A stretch of DNA of 64,000 nt from Planococcus citri (Eukaryota > Arthropoda > Insecta > Hemiptera > Pseudococcidae), in assembly GCF_950023065.1 (NCBI RefSeq), contig NC_088679.1, positions 49,352,001 through 49,416,000 of the forward strand, given 5' to 3'. The notes under the pieces are model-generated. The model was not told where the DNA came from. It made no database searches and saw only the letters and a list, made by a program, of their open reading frames with translations. This document shows, piece after piece, positions 13,601 through 25,251 of this stretch (its first letter is position 1; every line of letters begins with the position of its first letter). The position numbers and the translations under genes are program-made.

Positions 13601-16600
13601 AACCAAAAATAGACCTAACCAGTGATTGTGACGTTTTTATTATTACCTCAAATGGTTTTTTAGTGTGCGTAACACACTATTTTTTTTTTACCGTACATAC
13701 AAACACCTCATTACTCGTATTTTGAACTTATAAATGCGAACACGTAGCCTATTGTATGTGTTAACTTACCGATGATGTTTTTATTTTTTCGCCATAGGAA
13801 GAGAATGTAGAATTAATATCAACGAATGTGATCCAAATCCATGTTTATCGGGTGGTACTTGCATCGATGGTAACAATTCATTCACCTGTGAGTGTCCCAT
13901 TGGATTAACTGGATCACGATGTGAAATCAACATAAATGATTGCGAGGTGAATTATTCTCAAAATTTATTTATCATCCTAATTAATGATTGAGATATATCA
14001 AAACCTAACTATTGTTTTTCTATTTCAGTCATCACCTTGTCAAAATGGGGGAAATTGTACCGACGGCATCAACAGTTACTCGTGCAATTGCACAAATACT
14101 GGATTTGTTGGTTAGTAAAGAAATCATTTTCCAGACATTTTGTCGAAAATATTTTGAAATCTTGACGTAAGTAACGAAAATGTAATTTTTTAGGAGAGCA
14201 TTGCGAAATTAACATCAACGATTGTGCTGAAGATCCATGCAAGAATAATGCCACTTGTAAAGATCTAATCAACGATTATCTTTGTGAATGTTACCCCGGA
14301 TATGGCGGTGAGTTTTTTCAATTACGAATTTCGGGCTTACGAGCGTTTTTCCGGATTCATTATTAACTTAGTCGTAATAATGATATCGAAAAAAATCATA
14401 ACTCATGTTCAATTTAATTTCCGTTTTAGGTAAAAATTGCGAAGACGATATCAACGAGTGTGAAAGTCTACCTTGCCAGCATGGTGGAACTTGTCTTGAA
14501 AAATCCAATCAGACGTTGTATAATAAACTAGAAACCCAATTCCCGTTACCATCCGTATTCACTCATCCGTTTAATTACGCTAACGCCAATGGGTAATTTT
14601 AATTACTACGATATTATGTGGATTATACTTAATACTTGAGCACAGAAATTCCGCTAGTTCAAAAATTGCATCATTCAGATTAGAAGCTTGTACTGAATTT
14701 ATTTTATTTATGTATTTTAAAAATATGGCGAACGATGAATTTTGAAAAAGGTACCTAAAGGAAACAAACTACGATTTTTTGAATTTTTGCATTTTTCGTT
14801 GATATTTTAATGCAGTCTGAAGACAAACCGGTTAGAAGTATCTCCTTCCATTCAGAATGAAACTAGGTACTTGAATAGTGTACTCGCAGAAATAATCGAC
14901 TCCTAAAACTCAATTTTTTGAAACTTGCCAAAACTTGAAATTGAATGGTTCATTTTTGAACCGACTAATTTTGAAAGTACGTGGAGTCTCGACAAGTCTG
15001 GACAACCAGTCCTCAATTTTGATCACAACTTGAGCAAAAATTTGTAATAGTAAAGAAACAAATCGATTGGTATTGATTCAGTGATATTGATCGTGAGTTC
15101 TAATATTGACTTTTATGTTTTCTATCCGGCATTTTTGACTCTCTTCCATCTTCCCGGTGCCCTTAAAAATCATTCAAATATGAAAAAAATGAAAGTGGTG
15201 TATGGCAACAACGTCACGTGTCGTTTTATGGGTCTTCGATGGTGCTGAATTCGAATGAAAACTTTTTTTCAATACGACCCCACAGTGCCCCTCCATATTT
15301 TGAAAACAAGTTCTAAAAAATTTAAAATGTTTTGAAGTTTCGCTTTTTCGTGCCCCCTATTATCTAAAATTGTCGGATTTGATGACAAAAGAATTCTTAT
15401 TTTTTGATTTTAAGTGCTAAAAAAGCGGTACCGGGAGCCTTGAAAATGTGAAAAAAATCATCCAAAAATGTAATGAGTACATGAAATTTTATTTTAAAAA
15501 TTTAATTTCCGATGCGAACTCTTCTAAATAACATTCTTTTCAAGACTAAACCGTCTCCGGTCTTCCAGGCATTGTTACCCCCCTCCCCTCCCTTGTACTG
15601 TGCCTCTCCGACCAATCAAAATTGTATCCAGCATAGTCATTATTATTTCGATGATTCGATCGTACCTCGATATTCGTACTGAAAATTAAAAATATTTTTG
15701 AATGATGTAGGGTACGTTTAATCGACCGTTTAGGCCTTTCTTTCTCTTCTATTTTGGTCTGGAGTACAAGCTGTTTCGCCATCGCTCATCAATTCATCAT
15801 CCTAAATTTTATGATTTATCTGGAGACTATAAAATACTTACACGACTTTATGATCATTTCAGTTACGAATGCGTTTGTATGCCTGGTGCAATGGGCGTTA
15901 ATTGCGAAATAAATATCAACGAATGTGACAGCAATCCTTGTAAAAATGGTAAATGTAACGATCTTCTGGGATCTTTCACCTGCGAATGTGATGATGGATT
16001 CGAAGGTATACATTGCGAAAATGATATCGACGAATGCGAACGATACAAGTAAGAAGATACTATTTTCCTTGTTGAGATGTATTAAATTCATGCTGCTTCT
16101 TGATACATCATTTTAATAATTTTTTACTTTGCAATTTGTAGACCATGCGTTCATGGCACCTGTATGGACCGAAAAGCAGGATGGTTTTGCGATTGCTCCC
16201 AAACGCAAAAATTCGGTGGCAAAAATTGTTCGGTTGAATTGATTGGTTGTAATCATACACAAACATGCTCGAATAATGGAACCTGTAAACCATATCTTGT
16301 CGGAGAAACTCAACATAAATTCAATTGTACTTGCCCTAGTGGTTTTCATGGACCTATTTGCGAAAAGGTAATTTTTTACTAAGCTCGAAACGAATTTTAC
16401 CGTTATCAGTAGACTAATGATGATTTTAAAAACTCATCACTTTATTTTCCTGCATTCTAATTTTTGGCGACTTTTGAATTTTTTTCAGATAACGACCATG
16501 TCACTAAACGGAGAATCTCATATTGTTGTAAACACGACCAGAGACGAAGGATACGATATCTCGTTTCGGTTTAAAACTACTCTTCCTAGTGGTTTGCTAG

Positions 16601-19600
16601 CATTAGGCAAAGGACACACGTTCTACATATTAGAATTAGTTAACGGACGACTGAATTTACATTCTAGTTTATTAAATAAGTGGGAAGGTGTTTTCATCGG
16701 ATCTGAACTAAACAATAGTAATTGGCAAAAAGTACGAGAAAAAATCCTAAGTACATATTCCGAACCATAAAGAAGTGCGATTGTTATGAATTTAAATTTT
16801 TCAGGTATTCGTTGCTATAAACTCTTCGCACGTGGTACTTGCTGCGAACGAAGAACAAACCATATACCCGATCAATTTTAACGAAGCCGGAACCGCCAAC
16901 CAAACTAGTTTTCCTACTACTTACGTCGGTGGTACGGTGTTTTCTTTGAGACATTTGACGCATGGACCTTCCGTATTCATCGGATGCACAGAGAACATCG
17001 TAATTAATGGACAATGGGTAAATTTTATTGGTCTACGTTTCTTCCTAAAGGAATGGCAACTTTGTTTAATACTTTTTCATCGTTTTTATAGGTAATTCCC
17101 GAAGAAATAGGCAGCGCGCCGATCGAAATGCAAGGCGTTGAAGTCGGTTGTCAGAGAAGAGACCAGTGCCATCCTAATCCTTGCCATAGTGGCGGTATGT
17201 GTACCGATTTGTGGAAAAATTTCAGCTGTTCTTGCCCCAGGCCATATTTAGGAGAAACCTGCCAATACAGTGAGTGGTTTTCGAAAAATATTTTATTCGA
17301 TAAAACGAACCGAATTTAACTTAGTTGTTTTTTTCAAACTTCCTTTTAGATTTAACCGCCGCCACTTTCGGCCATGAAAATATCACCAATAGCTTGGTCA
17401 CCGTTAATGTGTATAATCAAGCGAAAAAAACCGTCCGGAATATCGTCGATATATCGATGTTTATCAGAACGAGACAATCCAAAGGAGCTATATTTTACCT
17501 TGGGTCTTTGCCCGGTTCGGTGGTGTTCCCCGAAGAAACGTTCATTTCTGCCGAACTCGACGCCGGTGAATTATTGGTCAGAATTCAATTCAACGGAACT
17601 CCCGAAGCGTATACTGTGGGTGGAGTGAAACTTAATGACGGACGCGATCATTTAATTCAGGTTGGAAAATTTCACGGTCTTTGTCGTGGCGTGACCAGAA
17701 TTTTTTTAATGGCGAGGCAAAACAAAATTATCGAAAATATTTGGTAGAAAATCAAAATTTGGCATACATAATTTTCTAAAAATCCTTCATATTATGCAGT
17801 TATTATGAAAACGATGATAAAATCCAAAAATTTGTTTAAAATGTAAAACAAATATTAATTTTTTCAAGTTTTTAATCAAATTTTCCCCTGCTATTAGGAA
17901 ACGATAACCCCATTGACCTCTTTTGGTTACGCCACTGGGTCTTAAAAAGAATATGTAACCGAAAATAATATGCATTGATCTAACGTCGAATTATCTCTTT
18001 AGGTTATTCGTAACTATACCTTGGTTCAAGTGAAAATTAACGGTACTGAATATTTCCGCAAAACTATCAGCGCTAGCGGACCATTAGACGCTCCTGTACT
18101 CTATTTAGGAGGATTCCCAGTTCAATCGAATGAAAATGAAACTCTGAATGTTGATACGTCTACTATAGATTTCCATAGAGCAGGAAGAGACGCGCTTGTA
18201 ACGAAACCCGATACTGTACCGAATGATCCGCATATATCCAGGCATATTAGGCAAACGATCGATAAATTCGAAAGTATACCTAATTTCAAAGGTGTTATTC
18301 AAGATGTACAGGTATGTAGTAATTTTTCACCTGAAAAGTGCGTTTTGTTGACGAGAATGATGGATGAATTGATTTTTATTTTTCATTTTGTCAGATAAAT
18401 AACGGTTCATTGAAAATGATAGTGGAATTCTTCCCTCTGAAAATCAAAGATTTGCAAAGTTCGAAATATTTCGGTGTATCGTTCGATCCTACTACAGTTT
18501 TAGAAGGAGTACTATCTGATGACACGTGCCGATCTAATCCTTGTCTTAATCAAGCCGCTTGTGTAGTTACCTGGAATGATTATACGTGAGTGCCACTTTT
18601 ATATTTTTTGAAAATGCAGGTGGGTTTATTTTTTTCTTTCGAGAGTTGAACGAAATTCTCCGTTCATTTTTTCCAGGATCTTTAGTTTCTGCCTAATTTT
18701 TTTTTGATAATAAAAAAAATTGTAAAAGAAATGAAAATTTTTCAAATAATTGAGTCACGTTAAACTTTCTGAATTTTGCTCTAAATATTTTTTACAACAG
18801 CAAAAAAAAAATAATTTGAAGGAAATTTTTTTTGACAATTTCGTTTTGCTTCATTTTTTTTGTACAACCCTCGATTGGTTCTAAAAATCAAATATTTGTT
18901 GTAAAAAATGTCGACCATTTTAGGATTTTAGTTTTTCATTCTGAGGAAAAATGATTTTTGGAAAAATATTAGGATTCTTCAAAAGAAAAAAATTGGAAGA
19001 AACAAAATAAAGGATGAAGTTGATCACCACGTTTCATATTTATTTTTGTTGAAAAATGAAATAAATTTTTGCAGCTGTACTTGTCCACATGGCTACAAAG
19101 GTAAACAATGCCAAGAAATGGAATTCTGTCAAGTCAAAGATTGTCCCACCGGAAGCGAATGTCGTAATTTAGATCACGGATACGAATGCGTCTCTAATAT
19201 CACTATGAATGGCGTAGTCAGTAATACATCGCTGCAATATGCATTTATTCATAATACGGACGTGGCAGTCGCTTTGAATTCGATCGAAATAATGTATCGA
19301 AGTAAAACCGGCGGAACTTTATTGTATCTGTGTAACAACGAAGAAACCGTTTCTCAAAAACACTTTTATTTTTCCATTTTCGTGCATAATGACGTGGTAT
19401 GTGAATAGTAAAAATTGAACGAGTCGTATTGTATTCGATGAATTATGTTAATTGGTTTATTTTCATTCTAGGTCACTGTTACTTGGAAATTAGACGCAAA
19501 TTCAGTGGAACAGTTTCAAAGAATCAAAAAGGAACATCCGGACGGTGAATGGACTAATATTGTGATCAAAATAACCGATAATAAAATTCACGGCAGCTTT

Positions 19601-22600
19601 TCAGGCGTTGTCGATGAACCTGGACAGTACTTTTCGTCTTCTAATTTCTCGTCCGTTGCGTGGAATAATTTGATTACCACTGGAACGATATTTATAGGCG
19701 AGTATAGTTTGCAAATTACGATGAATTTTGCCCCGAATATTTTTTATTTTAAATTTAATTTTTAGGTGGTGGCGATAGTTTCCTCCAAGAAACGTTACTG
19801 TCGCCGAAACACAGTTATATTTTCGAAGGTGAATCTGGTAACGCTGTTGATTTACCGATTTCTGAAATCATTCCTACTGCTGGAGAAACATCGGTGCTGC
19901 AGTCGTTGAGTTCTCATACCCCTAGTGGTATATTTTATCGGGTAAATAATTATTATATCCTGCGTACACGTTTGAATTGTTACTTGCGAGGGTAGCTTAC
20001 GATTGTTTTTTCGTAGGGTTGTATCGGAGAAGTTCGTATTGGAGGATTATTGTTACCATATTTCACTTCGAAACAATTGAAAGTACAAAATGATACGACT
20101 TTATATAAACGAGATTATTTCGAATTGAATGACGCTTTTTCGAGGAATAACGTCGCCTTGAACTGTTCGTTGTGTTTCCCTGCTGATTGCCAGAATGGCG
20201 GAAAGTACGATTCATCTTTTACGTCCATTGTACCAATTTAATTCCGGCTTATTAATGATGGAAAAATTTTTTCAGATGTTCGAACGCAGCGGAAAGTTAC
20301 AGTTGTCAATGTAGCCCCGGATTCGATGGCGAAGATTGCTCCCACGATGTGGACGAATGTTTGGGAAATAGATGTCTACACGGTGCCACGTGTATCGATG
20401 GTACTGCCAACTATACTTGTCAATGTACCACAGGCTGGAGTGGATGGCTGTAAGTTGACGTAATTTTGCTCGTGCTTCAAAAACAATAACCATATTGTGA
20501 ATGGTCGATTTTCATTTTGTATTTACGTACTTTCTTTGTTACTAGATGCGATTACGATATAGACGAATGTATGTCACAACCCTGCCAGAATAATGGTACC
20601 TGTCTTGACCTTCTTGGTCATTTTAAATGCAATTGTACTGAAGACTTTGTTGGCAAACAATGCGAGCAAATAAAACAAGTAACTTGCGAAAACCAACCTT
20701 GTAAAAATGACGCTCGATGTTCCGATACACCGAGTAAGTTGCTGCATTTTATTCCATTCTTAGAGTTAACTGATTCAAGTGCAAATGTGGAGGTTTAACA
20801 ATGTATTATGCGTTACAGATCGCGTTACCGGAGATAATTTCACGTGTAGTTGTTTAGACGGGTTCATTGGGACGCACTGCGATGAGACATTCTGCTCGGT
20901 TACGCCTTGTAGGAATAAAGGACTGTGTATTATTAAAAATAAGGTAAGTTGAATACAATGTATTCGATGCTCACGAAATAACGTCATCTAAAAATAAATT
21001 CACTCACGCGGTATGAACTTATGTAAATATTTTTCTGAATAGGCTCCAATGTGCGAATGTACTAAAGGATTTACTGGTAAATATTGCGAAGAAAATATTG
21101 ACGATTGCCGAATTCCACCGAATGGTAAACCACCTTGTTTACACGGTGGACGTTGTATCGACCGGATAGATAGTTACGATTGTAACTGTACCGGAACAGG
21201 TGAAATATTAGTTTACTTTTTTTTAAATATTTTTTCTCGAAAGAATTTCAATTCATTAACTTTTAAACCTCGATGTTTCGCGAATACAGGTTATAAAGGT
21301 AGAACATGTGAAATTGATATCAACGAATGTGAAGAAGCAACTTACCCCATTTGTGGAGATAAAGGTATTTGCAGAAATGAAGAAGGTACTTACAAATGCG
21401 ATTGCCAGGAAAGTGTCTGTGGATATCATTGCGATTTGTATGATCCCTGTTTGGTGAGTTACTTCTTGAAAGCTTCAAAAAAATTATCGTTATACTTATA
21501 CATATTAAATTATCAATATTTTACTTGCTACGTCAATTGCTCCATATTTTTTGGAATTGGAAATGTTGAAAAGTTGGAGGTGGAATCTGGGGTTTGAAAA
21601 GAAGGTTTAGCATAACGTCATCAAAACTTAAAAATTTCAGCCCTCTGATTGGAGCCTCTACTTTTTTAATGCAAATTTCGTCGTCATCGTATCCTTGCCA
21701 ACGCGACGTTAGACTGGTTGGCCTGACTCCTATGGTATGGAATTAACTGTGGAGTAGCGTAATGTCAGAAGTGTCGATGTGTTCTTCCTGGACTTTCCAT
21801 CATTTTTTTGAAAATTGAAAAAAAAAAATTATTCCGTTTTTCCATTTTTTTTTGGAATGCCTAATTTGATGCTCATTTTCCATCCTTTGAATAAAATTCC
21901 AAGTTTTGGGACCGTGGTCATTTTTTGGAAGAACCACTCAATTCTTTCAATAATTGCTGATGATATTCTGAAAAAATAAATAAATAAATAAAATAGGTAA
22001 ATGAAAAATTGAAACACTGACAAAGCTAGAAAATTTTATTTGATGGTCCAGATCGCCTGTTTGAAAATAAAGCCCCAGAGAGAGCATTTTTCAAAAAAAA
22101 AAAATCATACAATTTCCTATTTTTTTTCTCCGTATATATTGTATAGCCCCTCGTGACCCGTTCATAATAAAATTTAATCCGTGTAAATTCTATCTATGTC
22201 TTTCCATTTACCCTTCTAATCGTTTCCCTCTACACTTCTCTCATATGATTAAAAAATTTTCGATAAATGCAACGATTTATTCCAATCTGGGGTGTTCCTC
22301 GGAGTTTTCATTTTCTTAGATGAAATTTATGTGTGTGTGTGTTTTTTCATCGTTCAAGTGGGTCATTTTTAAAAGAAAACGGTTCATGTTCCATTTACGT
22401 TTTCAACGTAAACATTAAGCTTTCGTTTCGTTTCGCAATTCATTAATCATACTTCGGCATTACGTTTAGTTCCAAGATTTAGTAATATGTATTTTATCAG
22501 GTAGATAAGAATACCTACTCAAGATAATGTAAAAGTAAAAATTTAGTTGAAGAGTTGCGTACGGTTAAAGTAATGTTAGTCATTGATGGTGGATTTAAAA

Positions 22601-23337
22601 TATAAAATTTGTTTTTAATTCAAAGGAAATGCCGTGTCAAAATGGAGGAACGTGTCACGAAGAGTGTACCGAGGAGCCTGACTACAAATGCATTTGCCCT
22701 CCTGATTTTGTGGGAAAAAATTGCACCGAAGTGAGTATTTTTTTATGATTTTTATTCAATTGTATGTTTATTAATAAAATACGTAGACAAAATACCTACA
22801 AGATGCGCAGAAATATCGAGTAAAAATTTTCTGTCAAATATTTCGGTTGGTCACTGTGAATGATAATAATGATAGCACATGATTGGTTATTGGACTGAGA
22901 TGATAAAATTTCACCAATCGTATGCATCTATGTATTTCACATTACCAACCTGTGTTTTTAATAAAAAAAACTTTCTTTGGAGTAGGTACCCGATATTTTT
23001 GCGCACCCTATACCAGTGTACTACCTATACTGAATCGTACAATTTTCACATTTTGAAAAATTCGGACAATATTTCATCGTTGCTAAACGTTATGTACGAT
23101 GAATTCCAGGTACCGCTATATTCTCCAGCCAGATTTTCCGATATCGCCCTGATCGGTGGATCCATTGTTCTATTAGTAATAATAGCTCTAGTAGGTAGCC
23201 TAGTGATGTTCTTCATGATGGCACGAAGCAAAAGAGCTACTCGTGGTACCTATAGTCCTAGTTCTCAAGAATACAGTAATCCACGTGTAGAATTGGATAA
23301 CGTAATGAAACCCCCACCAGAGGAAAGGCTCATTTAG
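1665..23337 (+). CDS. crb: Crumbs, apical polarity transmembrane protein (31 coding exons, 1,892 aa)
   Basis: Crumbs is a type I membrane protein that defines the apical domain of epithelia and restrains Hippo-pathway growth. Residues 1-22 are a signal peptide. A laminin-G-like module (about 25-190) is followed by about 13 EGF-like repeats (195-727), laminin G (728-890), one EGF, laminin G (939-1190), EGF-like repeats, laminin G (1240-1495) and eight more EGF repeats to 1817. The membrane helix is about 1829-1855. The 37-residue tail has the FERM-binding RGTYSPSSQEY and ends PPPEERLI, the PDZ ligand for Stardust/Pals1 and Par6; this identifies the gene. Coding exons: 1665-2054, 4892-5081, 6370-6489, 6703-6792, 8015-8143, 9183-9293, 10945-11025, 13345-13494, 13798-13946, 14029-14110, 14194-14307, 14430-14592, 15863-16048, 16142-16367, 16489-16731, 16805-17017, 17092-17269, 17350-17660, 18003-18311, 18395-18585, 19075-19396, 19472-19697, 19766-19941, 20017-20204, 20276-20449, 20546-20733, 20819-20943, 21043-21199, 21290-21453, 22626-22730, 23110-23337. 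Phases join throughout (5,679 nt). It is slightly shorter than the fly protein (about 2,150-2,190 aa). Confidence 0.97.
6581..6608. repeat. (GTAT)n/(GT)n microsatellite in a crumbs intron
   Basis: A run of GTAT units passes into GTGTGT between coding exons 3 and 4 of crumbs. It is a simple repeat, possibly polymorphic, with no sign of function. Confidence 0.8.
11510..11522. repeat. Poly-C tract in a crumbs intron
   Basis: Thirteen consecutive C residues lie in the long intron between coding exons 7 and 8. Similar C runs occur near 45966 and 46159. Length is error-prone in sequencing. Confidence 0.7.
19698..19765 (+). other. GC-AG intron in crumbs
   Basis: The donor reads ATAG|GCGAGT and the acceptor TTTTTAG. 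Only this GC donor keeps the phase-1 frame and rejoins ...TIFIG to GGDSF across a laminin-G module. The one nearby GT (after ATAGGCGA) would bring in a stop within four codons. The rest of the site matches the strong AG|GCRAGT consensus of GC introns. It is 68 nt long, similar to the flanking introns. Confidence 0.85.
22797..23012. mobile_element. Mariner-like MITE, copy 1 (in last crumbs intron)
   Basis: About 216 bp bounded by TA, with ends TACAAGATGCGCAGAAATAT and, inverted, a matching GGTACCCGATATTTTTGCGCACCCTATA. The interior (CGGTTGGTCACTGTGAATGA and following) matches the element at 41025-41887, which is 215 bp once its own insertion is removed. TA boundaries, short terminal inverted repeats and lack of an ORF fit a Tc1/mariner-type nonautonomous element. 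It makes up over half of the 379-bp last intron of crumbs. Confidence 0.8.
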
Positions 23338-24872
23338 AATTAACTTATACTTTTTTACGGATCATTCCGTCCAGTGTAATGTAAAGTACTCGAAATTCGA
23401 AGCGAATTCTCATCGTATTGGTATTGGTGTATTTTCCGTCCAAACGAGTTTTCTAATATTGACTGCTGTGATCCAGTGATTTTAATATTTTGCTCATTAT
23501 ATCGAAATTGTGTGTAACATTCGGGGTAATGTTGTGTAGTAATTTTTTTTTAAGCTAAGGTTAAACCAAAGTGTTCTCAGATTGTAATTCGCTTCATTTT
23601 GAGTTCATTTTTTTACCAGTTTTACTTACATTTTACTTGTGAAGAATTTTACTCTTTATTTGACCGTTAAGCGAGTAGATCTGTATTTATCTTTCTTTTT
23701 TTCATCCTTGTTTCTGTTTTTTTTCTCTTTCTCAATTATTACGTACTTATTTAATCCACGTAGACTGGATACGTAATATTTTGTCTATTAATTGAACTGT
23801 TTTAAATTTTTTTCTTTTCTTTTGCGTTTATTAGTATTATTGATACATATTATGGTAATAATATCATCGTTATATTTTAATCAATTTTTAATTATTTCAA
23901 TTTCAATTTTCGTTGATTTTAGTGCCTTTTTAAATGTGATATTTTTGTATTATTGAGTTATTCTTTCAATTTGTAGTATTTTAATTGACTTAATTTTTGT
24001 TATTTTTGTTGTATCTATACAATGTCTTAATGATAATCATGATATAGTTTTTTTTCTTCTCGTGTGCACGTATGTTGCATGTTTTTTCATGTTTCACTCA
24101 GTGAAATTATTTACATTCTAATCAATATTCCTTGTTTATTTTTAACTTTGTTAAAAATTTACCGATCAAATTATTTGAATTTAACATTTGATCGCTGCCA
24201 ATTGAACAATTTATTTAAGATTCTGCGAATGTAATCAAAATTTTACTAAATTTTGTCGATATTTGTTGTCACTGCGTGTACTTAAATGTATTTATTTTAT
24301 TTTATTTTATCGTTTCAATTATTTTTATTTCGATATCGAAATCAGCGGATAAAATAGTCCATTTATAAATATCCGCAAGCGATTTCGATGTGTTACTACT
24401 CTATTTGTGTAATTTCTCGTATGTATTTTGTTTCTCTATTTAAAAAATCATCATTGCCGAGTATAACAGGGTATAATGCTCATAAGCATTGCATTTATTA
24501 TTTATACTTGCAATTTTATTGTGTCTAGTTTGTAATCGAAATATTAAAAATATCTTTTTTCTACATTTTATTTTCATTTTGTAAGTAGGCAAGTACGCGT
24601 ATTACGCTGACGATTATTTCGTCATATTAATGGAATTTTCTTATTGTATAGAACTGGTTTTCTGTGCGAAAATTAGCTTAATGACCTTAGAGGATCCAAC
24701 TACTTGGTCTATATACTTATTTTTTTTACCCTAGGTACTTTCGGTGTGTAGGTTCAATGCATATTCATTAAGCTTACCTTTGTCGAACGGTTTCTTACTT
24801 GAATATGAAATTAATCCGAACTATCAGTAGGTGCTAATAATTGTACTATGTGAGTCGATAAATGCCGTAGAA
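23338..24872 (+). other. crumbs 3' UTR and spacer to cytochrome b5 paralogue A
   Basis: No coding exon is seen. This T-rich stretch starts at the crumbs stop codon and likely holds its 3' UTR. ATTAAA at 24543-24548 is a possible polyadenylation signal; I saw no AATAAA. The promoter and 5' UTR of the next gene must lie in the last few hundred bases. Confidence 0.5.
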
Positions 24873-25251
24873 ATGACGAATTTCGCTGTGAAAGAAGTGT
24901 CGAATCATAATTCACGTGAATCCTTATGGCTCATCATACACGGATCGGTGTACGATGTTACTAAATTTCTACACGAGGTAAAATTTATTCATTTGAAAAA
25001 TAAAAACGGAACATAACAAAAATTAAATTTATATGCTTTGGCATTTTGGGAGTGGATTTTTAGGCACGAGCCAAAATTTTTTAATTTTGTGATAATGTTG
25101 CAATTTTGGCCAATTTTCCCAGCATCCAGGTGGTGAAGAAGTATTTTTAGATGCCGCTGGTAACGATGCCACCGAATGTTTCGACGCTATAGGCCACACC
25201 ACCGAAGCGAAATCTTTGATGAAGAAATTCAAAATTGGCGAAATTTCCAAA
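24873..25251 (+). CDS. Cytochrome b5-like protein, paralogue A (two exons; C-terminus not located)
   Basis: Cytochrome b5 is a small haem protein passing electrons to desaturases, P450s and other ER oxidases. Exons 24873-24977 (35 aa) and 25123-25251 (43 aa) join in phase 0. They give the haem core with HPGGEE (first axial His) and IGHTTEA (second axial His), preceded by VYDVTKFLHE. The intron cuts between ...FLHE and HPGG exactly as in the complete paralogue at 30947-37776, so the two are tandem duplicates. I found no membrane-anchor exon downstream. Possible endings are read-through into the intron (stop at 25267) or a tiny terminal exon at 27186-27203 after TTTCAG, adding PNVSN. Either gives a soluble protein of about 83-84 aa. 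An in-frame upstream start exists only as GTG at 24831, so the ATG at 24873 is preferred. Confidence 0.75.
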
